Shown here in pieces: positions 33,952 through 40,839 of a DNA stretch of 64,000 nt; the first letter of the stretch is position 1; every line of letters starts with the position of its first letter. The notes beneath the pieces are model-generated. The model was not told where the DNA came from, did no database searches, and saw only the letters and a list, made by a program, of their open reading frames with translations. The position numbers and the translations under genes were made by a program. The stretch is from JAAZBV01 sp964460435 (GTDB taxonomy: Bacteria > Desulfobacterota > DSM-4660 > Desulfatiglandales > HGW-15): positions 1 through 64,000 of the forward strand of contig CAYWRH010000004.1 of NCBI GenBank assembly GCA_964460435.1, written 5' to 3'.

Positions 33952-35649
33952 ATGGAAAACAAAGTAGGCAAGACAGTAAATTTAGAGGGGAAAAGGGATA
34001 TAGCGTTAGAAAGCCGTGAATTAGTGGGCAAACTGGCGCAGCTATCGGGCAGCAATGCCCTGAATATGGTGCTTGACCATGAAAATGCCCTTGAGCTTGT
34101 TCAAAACATGACAAAGATTGATTTCTTCTGGCTCATAAAAAAGGTGGGGGAGGATGACGCCTTCCCCCTCCTCTCACTCGCATCCGAGGAGCAGTGGCAG
34201 TATCTTCTGGACATGGAGACCTGGGAAAGAGACAGGATGAACAAGGTTAACACCTTTAAATGGCTTAACAGGCTTTTGAAATCTGACCCTGAAAGGCTTG
34301 TCAGATTCCTCTACAGTGAAGAGGGGGATCTGCTTAATCATTTCTTTTTTTCAGGCATTGTTGATATCAGGATTAAGGAAGATGATGACTTTATGCCGCC
34401 GGAGGGGTTTATCACCTTTGACAATCTCTATTATATTGGCATAGCTGACAGGGAAAACGCAGAGGATATTGAGCAGCTTTTAAGGCACCTTGCCCTTACT
34501 GATCACAATAAATTCCAGGCCCTTCTTTTAGGTTTGCAGGGAGCAATCCCGGCAGAGATGGAGGAGGAGCTATACAGACAAAAGGGCGTCAGGCTGGCAG
34601 AAGAGGGGTATCTGCCCTTTGAAGAGGCGGTCTCAGTATATGCATACCAGGATGTATCCAAACTAAACAAGGATTCATCAGATTATATACTCTATACGCC
34701 TGATGAAGAGACTAAAGCCCTTGTGCCCATAACCCCGTTTATGGCGCTGCAGGAGCAAAACCTCTTTTCAATGGCTGTAGCAAACATAAACGATTACCTG
34801 CTTCTTGAAAGGCTCAGGCTTGAGTTTTCAGGCCTTTGCAGCCAGATCTTTTCTGCTGATGGCGTAAGGTTTGAGAGCGCTGATGACCTGTTACGAATCT
34901 GTAAAAAGGCAGGGGGATATATAAATACCGGGCTTGAAAGGCTTTCAGGAGGAGATATTGGCGTTGCCCTGGACTTTATAAAAAATCACCCCCTTATTAC
35001 ACTTTTCAGGGCAGGGTTCAGCCAGGGGCTTGAACTCAGGTGGAAGGCTGAAAAGTGGATAAAGGCATCGTGGTTTGACTGGGTAGGGCTTGATAATGCA
35101 TTCTGGGGAGAAGAAAGGGAGGGGCTCCTTAAGGGCATCTTACAGGTAAAACCTCTTTATTACAGTGAAAAATCGGAACATGCGCCATACAGGGATTTTT
35201 CCTCCCTTGAAGAGATCAGAAAGACAGGGGAGATCATTGAAGGCATGATGGCCCTGGATAAACTATTAGGCGCTGTGATCCCGCACCATGAGATGGAAGA
35301 GCTTATAAAGGATGAGGAGGATATCACATTCTATAAGGTTCTCTTTACCTTCTGGCTAAGGAGGATATGCAACCTTGAACCAGCGTTAAAGAAACTCACC
35401 CTTGAAGAGGCAAAAGAGGTATTTAACACGCTAAGAAAAGGGGAAACAACCCCTCCATATTTTATGACTGGTCAGAGGGAGGAGTTTATAAAAGGGCTTA
35501 TCGGAATCTCTAAGCTTACAGACCAAAAGGTGGTTGATACCCTGAAAGAAAGTCTGGGTAATATCTGGGATGAGTTTGCAGATGAATATGCCATGATCAG
35601 CACAGATGACCTTGATCCAAAATATTCCGGGTTTGTGTTGATTGGGTAG
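33952..35649 (+). CDS. DUF6178 family protein
   Basis: A 565-residue cytoplasmic protein without signal peptide or membrane segments. It resembles DUF6178 proteins, which I know mainly from Desulfobacterota. The N-terminus has LVGKLAQLSGSNALNMVLDHENALELVQNM and a tryptophan-rich stretch EEQWQYLLDMETWERDRMN near 80-98. Family members lack a known function. It starts 158 bases after the divergent exbB and ends just before the first REP-like hairpin. The call is from memory of the family, so treat the label as moderate. Confidence 0.6.
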   Translation: MENKVGKTVNLEGKRDIALESRELVGKLAQLSGSNALNMVLDHENALELVQNMTKIDFFWLIKKVGEDDAFPLLSLASEEQWQYLLDMETWERDRMNKVNTFKWLNRLLKSDPERLVRFLYSEEGDLLNHFFFSGIVDIRIKEDDDFMPPEGFITFDNLYYIGIADRENAEDIEQLLRHLALTDHNKFQALLLGLQGAIPAEMEEELYRQKGVRLAEEGYLPFEEAVSVYAYQDVSKLNKDSSDYILYTPDEETKALVPITPFMALQEQNLFSMAVANINDYLLLERLRLEFSGLCSQIFSADGVRFESADDLLRICKKAGGYINTGLERLSGGDIGVALDFIKNHPLITLFRAGFSQGLELRWKAEKWIKASWFDWVGLDNAFWGEEREGLLKGILQVKPLYYSEKSEHAPYRDFSSLEEIRKTGEIIEGMMALDKLLGAVIPHHEMEELIKDEEDITFYKVLFTFWLRRICNLEPALKKLTLEEAKEVFNTLRKGETTPPYFMTGQREEFIKGLIGISKLTDQKVVDTLKESLGNIWDEFADEYAMISTDDLDPKYSGFVLIG

Positions 35650-35660
35650 TAGAAGGAATA

Positions 35661-35703
35661 GGTTGTGTTGCTTCTCTTAACACAACCTACATCCTGATGT
35701 AGG
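35661..35703. repeat. REP-like hairpin, copy 1
   Basis: GGTTGTGTT and AACACAACC (9-bp stem, 35661-35669 with 35679-35687) form one hairpin, and CCTACATC/GATGTAGG (35686-35693 with 35696-35703) forms a second. The core resembles three further elements at 36527, 37777 and 38184. Confidence 0.75.
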
Positions 35704-35711
35704 AATGATAC

Positions 35712-36522
35712 ATGTTAACTAAATTAGTCCTGGTTATTTTGATCCTGTTTTCTCCGGTTTTATCCGCAATGGATATGAACGAATTTCAAAATATAATGGA
35801 TAAGGTTAATGCCAGTGATTTTGGCCCTGTTGAAAATTTCCTGAAATAGAAAAAAGCAGCATTCTTAAAAGATCCTGAGTATTATGTCATTCTCCTGAAT
35901 TATTCATATGCAAAGGGAAATAAAGAACAAATTGTTGTTGCAAAGGAAACACCGCAAAAAGGTGATTTTGCACTTGAAGACAAGGATACCGGAGAGGTAG
36001 TTGGCTTTTTAGGAAACCGTCCAAACCAAGATATTGAGCTTATCCTGAAAGGGATTTCAGAAACACAAAAGGCCCTTTCTTCTTTCAATAATCGTCTGGA
36101 TATCTATTTCGGGATTGTGCACATTGCCTCTTTAATAAATCGTTGGGATATCGTGGGAACGCAGTTGGTTGAGATATTAAGAGTCTCAAAAGCTATTGAT
36201 AACCAGTGGAAATGGGGCACAATAAATACAATGGATGATGACCCGAAGAAATTCATGCTGGAGAATGTACAGGAAAGAGTGAATCAACTTTTTTAATGCA
36301 GAAAAGGAAGAGGCAGACAATGCCCTAAAAACCGTTGCGGAAGCTATGATTAAAGAATACCCGGATGTAATATATGGATATGCAAATCTGGGGGTTCTGT
36401 ATTTGGCAAACAATAAACTCGCCTTGGCAGAAAAGTACCTTAATCAGGCGCTTACTATTGACCCCAATGATAAAATTGTCCTTGGAAATCTGAGGATACT
36501 TAAAGAAAGAAAAAATGATTAG
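35712..36522 (+). pseudogene. Decayed exported TPR protein gene
   Basis: An ATG at 35712 opens a signal peptide (MLTKLVLVILILFSPVLSA) and a frame that runs to 36296 with one internal stop, TAG at 35847-35849, where a tryptophan is likely in an intact copy. At a run of six T near 36289 the frame slips, and the rest continues in the next frame to the TAG at 36520-36522 with a clear TPR (YGYANLGVLYLANNKLALAE). Two separate lesions make a pseudogene far more likely than recoding. It lies between two REP-like hairpins. Confidence 0.7.
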
Positions 36523-36526
36523 AATG

Positions 36527-36558
36527 TCGTTGTGTTACTTCACTTAATTTAACCTACA
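36527..36558. repeat. REP-like hairpin, copy 2 (degenerate)
   Basis: GTCGTTGTGTTACTTCACTT followed by AATTTAACCTAC is a degraded version of copy 1, matching most of the TTGTGTT-loop-TTAAC core. It lies just after the TPR pseudogene. Confidence 0.55.
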
Positions 36559-36656
36559 CGGTTTTATGTACAATATTTAATCTCCTTGACCAATATACTC
36601 TTAATGAATTATTCTTAATACAACAACAAATTGTCTAATGTTATTCAGGAGAAGCA

Positions 36657-36965
36657 ATGAATATCAAAGGTGCTGCAAAGGAAAGACTCAAAAAAGAGAT
36701 AGTTGAGCAGCTAATAGATTTTCCCGAAATCCGGAAGGTTGTTATCTTTGGATCATTTCTTTTTTCGGATGAACCCAATGACTTGGACATTGCTGTTTTT
36801 CAGGACTCAGATGAGAGTTACTATCCTCTTGCAATGAAATACCGGAAAAAACTGAGAGCAGTTGCCAACAAGATACCAATAGATGTAGTGCCTATTTGCA
36901 AAAATCCAGAAAATGCCAGTTTCTTAAAAGAAATAGAAAATGGCGAGGTTCTTTATGAAAGATGA
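36657..36965 (+). CDS. MNT-type nucleotidyltransferase, antitoxin of a HEPN/MNT pair
   Basis: A 102-residue minimal nucleotidyltransferase. The polymerase-beta motif GSFLFSDEPNDLDIAV (near 32-47) gives Gly-Ser then Asp-x-Asp, the metal-binding pair. In HEPN/MNT modules the MNT protein neutralises the HEPN RNase, in studied systems by adding AMP units to it. The ATG has AGGAG 7 bases upstream. It overlaps the HEPN gene by 11 bases, the usual order in one subset of these modules. Confidence 0.87.
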   Translation: MNIKGAAKERLKKEIVEQLIDFPEIRKVVIFGSFLFSDEPNDLDIAVFQDSDESYYPLAMKYRKKLRAVANKIPIDVVPICKNPENASFLKEIENGEVLYER

Positions 36966-37344
36966 GACCCTGACCTGGATAACCTATGCAGATGAAAATT
37001 TCGATGTTGCCATACTTACCTTAAAACATGGACATCTGAATGCATCACTGCAAAACGTTCAACAGGCTGTAGAGAAATATCTGAAGGCTATACTAATTGA
37101 GAAAAATATAACGCTCAAAAGGACTCACAGTATAAGGGAATTGGTTGGTCTGCTTTCAGTCAATGGTATATCAGTTGACATCAATGACGATGAACAGGAT
37201 CTGCTGGATTCAATATATATCCCATCCAAATATCCTGTTTATTCGGCATTACCTGACGCCATGCCTGAACCGGGTATCTGCGGAGAAGCTTTGAAAATTG
37301 TTGAAAAGGTGAAGACCTCATTTTATCTAATTATCAGTAGGTAA
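36955..37344 (+). CDS. HEPN-domain protein, toxin of a HEPN/MNT pair
   Basis: A 129-residue HEPN protein (four-helix bundle). The family-typical helix is QNVQQAVEKYLKAILIEKN (near 33-51), followed by LKRTHSIREL, where the Arg and His match the HEPN RNase motif loosely. I choose the ATG at 36955 with GAGG 6 bases upstream over 36940, which lacks a site. The stop overlaps the first codons of a dapF remnant, suggesting that the module inserted into or next to a degraded dapF. Confidence 0.82.
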   Translation: MKDETLTWITYADENFDVAILTLKHGHLNASLQNVQQAVEKYLKAILIEKNITLKRTHSIRELVGLLSVNGISVDINDDEQDLLDSIYIPSKYPVYSALPDAMPEPGICGEALKIVEKVKTSFYLIISR

Positions 37345-37705
37345 CCTGCATTGTATTGTCCTCTCTGAAAAACCAACACCTGAAGAGGCCCGCCATTATG
37401 GTCCTATGCTTGAAGTCTATCCTGTTTTCCCAAATCGTACGAATGTCCAATTCATGAAGGTTATGGATAGAAACAACATACAGATCGAGATTTGGGAACG
37501 GGGAGCAGGATACACTCTTTCTTTCGGTAGCAGCAGCACAGCCGCGGCTGCAGTGGCTCATAGACTTGGTCTTTGCGATAATGATATAACCGTCCACATG
37601 CCGGGAGGTAAAATCCACATTGAGTTCCACAACGGATTCTTTGCCACAATGACTGGCCCTGTGACAAAGATATGCGAGGGAACAATTATGACCGAAATCT
37701 TTTAA
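37340..37705 (+). pseudogene. C-terminal remnant of diaminopimelate epimerase-like gene
   Basis: From 37340 the frame reads GNLHCIVLSEKPTPEEARHY, then PVFPNRTNVQFMKVM and WERGAGYTLSFGSSSTAAAA, the order of the second half of DapF (GNPHCVV, FPNGTNVEF, ERGxGxTxACGxG). No N-terminal half is present. In the second catalytic motif the usual Cys is replaced (LSFGSSS), although Cys is kept in NLHC. The fragment begins inside the HEPN stop region and has no clear start of its own. It is most likely a truncated pseudogene; a remodelled DapF-fold protein starting at the ATG 37406 is possible but lacks the first cysteine. Confidence 0.65.
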
Positions 37706-37776
37706 AGAGCTTTTAACAATGCATGAAGACATCTTTCAAAATGACCGAAAAAGGAGATGAAGCTTATACTGGAACA

Positions 37777-37807
37777 ATGTTGTGTTGCTTCGCTTAACAT
37801 AACCCAC
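37777..37807. repeat. REP-like hairpin, copy 3
   Basis: ATGTTGTGTTGCTTCGCTTA followed by ACATAACCCAC matches the core of copies 1 and 4. A short second hairpin (CACTCT/AGAGTG) follows. The 240-base gap after the dapF remnant holds nothing else that I can recognise. Confidence 0.65.
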
Positions 37808-37895
37808 ACTCTAACTATAGAGTGCGTTACTTATGCAGATTGAGAAAAAGTCTAAGAATCTCTGATTCATGCAGGGCAAACCAACATTTCAATAG

Positions 37896-37923
37896 TTGAC
37901 AAAGATTTCGGCTTATTGATAAA
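37896..37923 (+). promoter_or_regulatory. Sigma-70-like promoter of the 54-residue ORF
   Basis: TTGACA at 37896-37901 and GATAAA at 37918-37923, spaced by 16 bases, precede the small ORF by 27 bases. Confidence 0.45.
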
Positions 37924-37949
37924 TGTAAATTATTTATTGGAGGTACGAT

Positions 37950-38114
37950 ATGAATAACAATGCAGGCAAAGTACTAATTCAAAGGAAAGGCCGCAGAACA
38001 TTTGCGTTGATTCCTGAAAAAATTGCAAGGTCTCCACTAGATGTCCCGACCATTAAGGCTAAGGTCTCAACCAAAGAAATCGTAGATATAATTCGGGAAG
38101 GCAGAGAGAGATAG
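37950..38114 (+). CDS. Small antitoxin-like protein (54 residues)
   Basis: A 54-residue ORF with an excellent ribosome site (TTGGAGG, spacing 6), its own promoter-like boxes, and a strong terminator after it. The sequence ends KVSTKEIVDIIREGRER, similar in style to the C-terminal toxin-wrapping helix of VapB-type antitoxins, with a basic N-terminal half (QRKGRRTFALIPEKI) that could be a beta-strand DNA-binding region. No toxin gene follows; the next 120 bases hold only a terminator and a repeat. It may be an orphan or a relic of a lost module. Confidence 0.55.
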   Translation: MNNNAGKVLIQRKGRRTFALIPEKIARSPLDVPTIKAKVSTKEIVDIIREGRER

Positions 38115-38148
38115 AATCAACCTTGACATAAGATCATTATGCTTTAAA

Positions 38149-38174
38149 GTCGGGTTTTTAACCCGACATCTTTT
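38149..38174 (+). terminator. Rho-independent terminator
   Basis: An 8-bp stem (GTCGGGTT with AACCCGAC, 38149-38156 and 38160-38167) with a 3-base loop is followed by ATCTTTT. It ends the small antitoxin-like transcript. Confidence 0.8.
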
Positions 38175-38183
38175 AAAACAATC

Positions 38184-38209
38184 TTGTTGTGTCGCCTCTC
38201 TTAACACAA
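38184..38209. repeat. REP-like hairpin, copy 4
   Basis: TTGTTGTGTCGCCTCTCTTA followed by ACACAA matches the core of copy 1, with TTGTGT/ACACAA arms. Confidence 0.6.
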
Positions 38210-38235
38210 ATTGCATGACTCATTCAAAACATGGT

Positions 38236-38263
38236 TTGACAACCGGTCCGAATATGGTACTAT
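38236..38263 (+). promoter_or_regulatory. Sigma-70 promoter of the Phd/ParE module
   Basis: TTGACA at 38236-38241 and TACTAT at 38258-38263 with a 16-base spacer lie 21 bases upstream of the antitoxin ATG. GGAGG follows 9 bases after the -10 box. Confidence 0.65.
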
Positions 38264-38284
38264 TTACGGCCTGGAGGTGTAATA

Positions 38285-38563
38285 ATGAATATTACAAGTG
38301 ATATCAAACCGGTAACCTATTTAAAGTCAAGGGCAGCCGACCTGCTTAATCAAATTAATGAAACCCAGCGGCCTGTTATTATTACTCAGAATGGTGAACC
38401 AAGGGCTGTTTTACAGGATCCAAAAAGCTATGAAAATATGCGGAATGCTATTGGCATTTTAAAACTTCTATCTGAAGGCGAAGCAAATATAAAAGATGGC
38501 CGGGTTAAACCTCAGGAGGATGTTTTGAAACATATTGAGGAGAGGTTAAAGGTAAACAAATAA
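38285..38563 (+). CDS. Phd/YefM-family antitoxin
   Basis: A 92-residue type II antitoxin. The N-terminal Phd/YefM DNA-binding fold is evident in SDIKPVTYLKSRAADLLNQI and RPVIITQNGEPRAVLQDPKSYE (near 27-48). The C-terminal half (from about 60) is the flexible toxin-binding region. The stop overlaps the toxin start (TAATG), so the pair is coupled. Phd-type proteins usually repress their own promoter together with the toxin. Confidence 0.92.
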   Translation: MNITSDIKPVTYLKSRAADLLNQINETQRPVIITQNGEPRAVLQDPKSYENMRNAIGILKLLSEGEANIKDGRVKPQEDVLKHIEERLKVNK

Positions 38564-38892
38564 TGGTCCGGAAATACCATGTTGCATGGGCGGAAACAGC
38601 TCAACAGGATTTAATACAAATCATTGATTATATAGCCGTCGATAACCCGGAAAACGCCTCAAGAATCCTGCAAAAAATCAAGCAAAAAGCGGCAGCACTC
38701 TATACTATGCCTGAGCCTGGTCGAATAGTACCAGAACTAAAAGAGCAGGGGATACACACTTACCGTGAAATAGTTATTGCTCCCTGGCGGGTAATTTACA
38801 GGATATCCGATACAGTTGTATTCGTTTTGTCTGTTATCGACTCAAGACGAAATGTAGAAGATATTTTATTCGATAGATATATTAAAAAATAA
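38563..38892 (+). CDS. ParE/RelE-superfamily toxin
   Basis: A 109-residue toxin of the RelE/ParE superfamily. Signatures are AWAETAQQDLIQIIDYIAVDNPENA, LYTMPEPGRIVPELKEQG and YREIVIAPWRVIYRI, the last matching the ParE-type core YR. RelE members cleave ribosome-bound mRNA and ParE members poison gyrase; the sequence alone cannot decide, although the RIVPEL and WRVIYRI pattern is closer to ParE-like plasmid-stabilisation proteins. It is coupled to its antitoxin. Confidence 0.9.
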   Translation: MVRKYHVAWAETAQQDLIQIIDYIAVDNPENASRILQKIKQKAAALYTMPEPGRIVPELKEQGIHTYREIVIAPWRVIYRISDTVVFVLSVIDSRRNVEDILFDRYIKK

Positions 38893-39078
38893 AGGCATAT
38901 AGCTTAAGAAGGTACCGGAATCCTGATCCTGATAAATGATTTAAAGGGTTGTATCAGCATAAAAAACATGCTATCCATATCGCTATCTTCAGATTCATGT
39001 TAATGTTTTTTCAGACTTACCAGGTTTTACACATCAGGCTTTGGTATTATTTATTAATATTTTTTTCAGGAGGAAAAG

Positions 39079-39579
39079 ATGAGGTCAAGAATAGTTGTAT
39101 CTATTTGTTGTTTGATGTTGGCGATTTCAATTTCAGCATGCAGTGCCAAAACAGTTAAGGTAGAAAATAAAAGCAAAGAAGAATATGCAAAAGAGATAAT
39201 AGAGCTGACAGATGTCAATAAAATCATTGATCAGGTGATGACGCAGATAAAACAGATGCAGGGGCAAATGATGGCCCAGGCAGGCATATCTGAGAGTGAA
39301 AAAGAAAAGGCAATGGCGCTCCAGGAAAAGGTCCAGGCGAAAATGCTAGAGGCATTTGATATGAAAAAAATTGAGCCTCAATTTATTGATATCTTTATAT
39401 CTGTTTACACAGTTGAGGAGCTAAAGGCCATATCCGATTTTTATAAAACACCTGAGGGTAAGAGCATGCTTCAAAAGCAGCCCCAGGTTATGCAGAAAAG
39501 CATGCAGGTTGCTCAGAACATAGTTCAGGGCCTGCTTCCTGAACTCCAGAAAATTGTACAGGAGGCGAAAAAGAAATAA
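39079..39579 (+). CDS. DUF2059-domain lipoprotein
   Basis: A 166-residue protein with a lipoprotein signal peptide (lipobox ISAC, Cys near 21) and a DUF2059 domain. The domain is recognisable in AYTVEELKAISDFYKTPEGKSM-like text at about 114-133 (EELKAISDFYKTPEGKSM) and the preceding methionine-rich helix. The family is found in the periplasm and has no clear function. The ribosome site AGGAGG is 6 bases from the ATG. Middle residues contain many Gln and Met, unlike neighbours. Confidence 0.82.
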   Translation: MRSRIVVSICCLMLAISISACSAKTVKVENKSKEEYAKEIIELTDVNKIIDQVMTQIKQMQGQMMAQAGISESEKEKAMALQEKVQAKMLEAFDMKKIEPQFIDIFISVYTVEELKAISDFYKTPEGKSMLQKQPQVMQKSMQVAQNIVQGLLPELQKIVQEAKKK

Positions 39580-39588
39580 TAAGCCTTT

Positions 39589-39650
39589 ATCCAGAATGAG
39601 ACAACTTCTGGATGATGCTTTAAGCTGTTAGCGATCAGATGTCAGCTAAT
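39589..39650. repeat. Dispersed repeat, copy 1
   Basis: TCCAGAA and TTCTGGA (a small inverted pair) are followed by GCTTTAAGCTGTTAGCGATC and AGATGTCAGCTAAT. A closely similar stretch of the same length occurs at 46528-46590. No mobile gene is attached. Confidence 0.65.
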
Positions 39651-39675
39651 TCTTTGCGTCTGTTTTAAGGCCGGG

Positions 39676-40235
39676 ATGAGTGAGCTGGGCTATATTGAAG
39701 GCAAGAATATTGTGTATGATCCTCAGGTAAAGGATTTTGACCCGGAAGGGCAGAAGGCTGCTGTACAGAAGTTTGTCAAGGACAAGGTTGACCTGATCTT
39801 TACCTTTCCCACAGAGGCAACAGTCATAGCCTATAATAATACTAAAGGAACAGATATACCCGTGGTATTTGCCATGTGCGGAGTGGAGGGGAATCTTCCC
39901 ATTGAGAGTGTGAACCATACCTTTAGGAAACATAACCGGGGTGCGTTATCCATGACCGGAAAAGCGGGGATAAATACAATATTCCTGCTGGCGGCGGAGT
40001 CCCATTTACACTGGATCAGGGGGCGATCTTCTCGTTTATACCTGACAGTGCAGAGATGGGCAGGCTTGCTGCCCCTCTGGCGCATAAGATCTTCAGCGGT
40101 ATTCCAGCCGGCACTATCCCTCTTGTTACGCCCGAAAACTACCTTTGGCTTAATCTCAGGGCATTTAAGAAGCTTGGACTTACTGCCTCTGAAGGACTTT
40201 TACACCAGGCAAGGCACATAATCCGGGATAAATAA
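39676..40235 (+). pseudogene. Remnant of an ABC transporter substrate-binding protein gene
   Basis: The first part reads MSELGYIEGKNIVYDPQVKD and VDLIFTFPTEATVIAYNNTK, matching ABC substrate-binding proteins of the PF04392 type. After about 39,920 the frame breaks. From about 40010 the continuing frame reads IFSFIPDSAEMGRLAAPLAH and GTIPLVTPENYLWLNLRAFK, the C-terminal end of the same family, ending at TAA 40233-40235. The signal peptide and a middle block are missing. Both a frameshift and a deletion are needed, so it is a pseudogene. Confidence 0.72.
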
Positions 40236-40476
40236 TATCCTCTTTGCCTTAGTAAATATCACAGAGGGTATGTTCCGGGTAAACCAATAGCGCCTTATAT
40301 CCTTTAATTTTGAGTTTTTTAATGGCGCCGCTCTCTTAATAATTTAAATCATTTGCCTATGACTTATGGAATTTGATATCAAGTATATGTCATCCCTGAA
40401 AGGCATACCCTCATCATGTCAGAGGGTGTTACTGAACGAACTATTTTACTTAATCATGGCAAGGAGGAAGTGAGAT

Positions 40477-40839
40477 ATGAGTAATGCGAGATACCTGTGC
40501 ATTGTAGCTTCAAGGCCAAATCCCGGAAGAGAAGAGGATTATGATAAATGGTATGACCGGCATGTAACGACCTTTTTCGGGTTCCCCGGTCTTAAGAAGG
40601 TGGTAAGAAACAGGTTTTACCAGGGTATGCAGAACCCTGATTCATGCCCTCAATACCTGGTTATTTATGAATTTGACACAAAGGCGGACCTGGAGGCGTT
40701 CCTTACGAGTGATGCAGCAAAGGAGGCCATTAGGGAATATGAAGAGGAGTGGAAGGGGCAGGGGGAATTTTTATGGTCAGGCTTTTATGAGCCGGTAAAG
40801 AAGCTTGAGAGGCAGGCTGACTATGACACGGGTAAATAA
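40477..40839 (+). CDS. Small dimeric alpha/beta-barrel-like protein
   Basis: A 120-residue cytoplasmic protein. RYLCIVASRPNPGREEDYDKWYDRHV at the N-terminus and PQYLVIYEFDTKADLEAFL in the middle fit the ferredoxin-like dimeric alpha/beta barrel (EthD/ABM type), where the HxxxWYDxHV motif is common. The ATG has AAGGAGG 8 bases upstream. It overlaps the following SASA-type esterase by 17 bases, so the two are translated together. Substrate unknown. Confidence 0.65.
   Translation: MSNARYLCIVASRPNPGREEDYDKWYDRHVTTFFGFPGLKKVVRNRFYQGMQNPDSCPQYLVIYEFDTKADLEAFLTSDAAKEAIREYEEEWKGQGEFLWSGFYEPVKKLERQADYDTGK

Noticed and set aside
35847..35849. In-frame TAG in an exported TPR gene, as a possible pyrrolysine codon
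   Set aside because: The same gene also has a frameshift in a T run, the TAG is in a position where Trp is likely, and the protein is not a methylamine methyltransferase.
37406..37705. Independent DapF protein starting at the ATG 37406
   Set aside because: The frame lacks the N-terminal half, the first catalytic Cys lies upstream of that ATG, and the second is replaced, so enzyme activity is unlikely.
35661..38209. Four spaced repeats as a CRISPR array
   Set aside because: Spacing is irregular (hundreds of bases with genes between), copies differ, and no cas gene is present.
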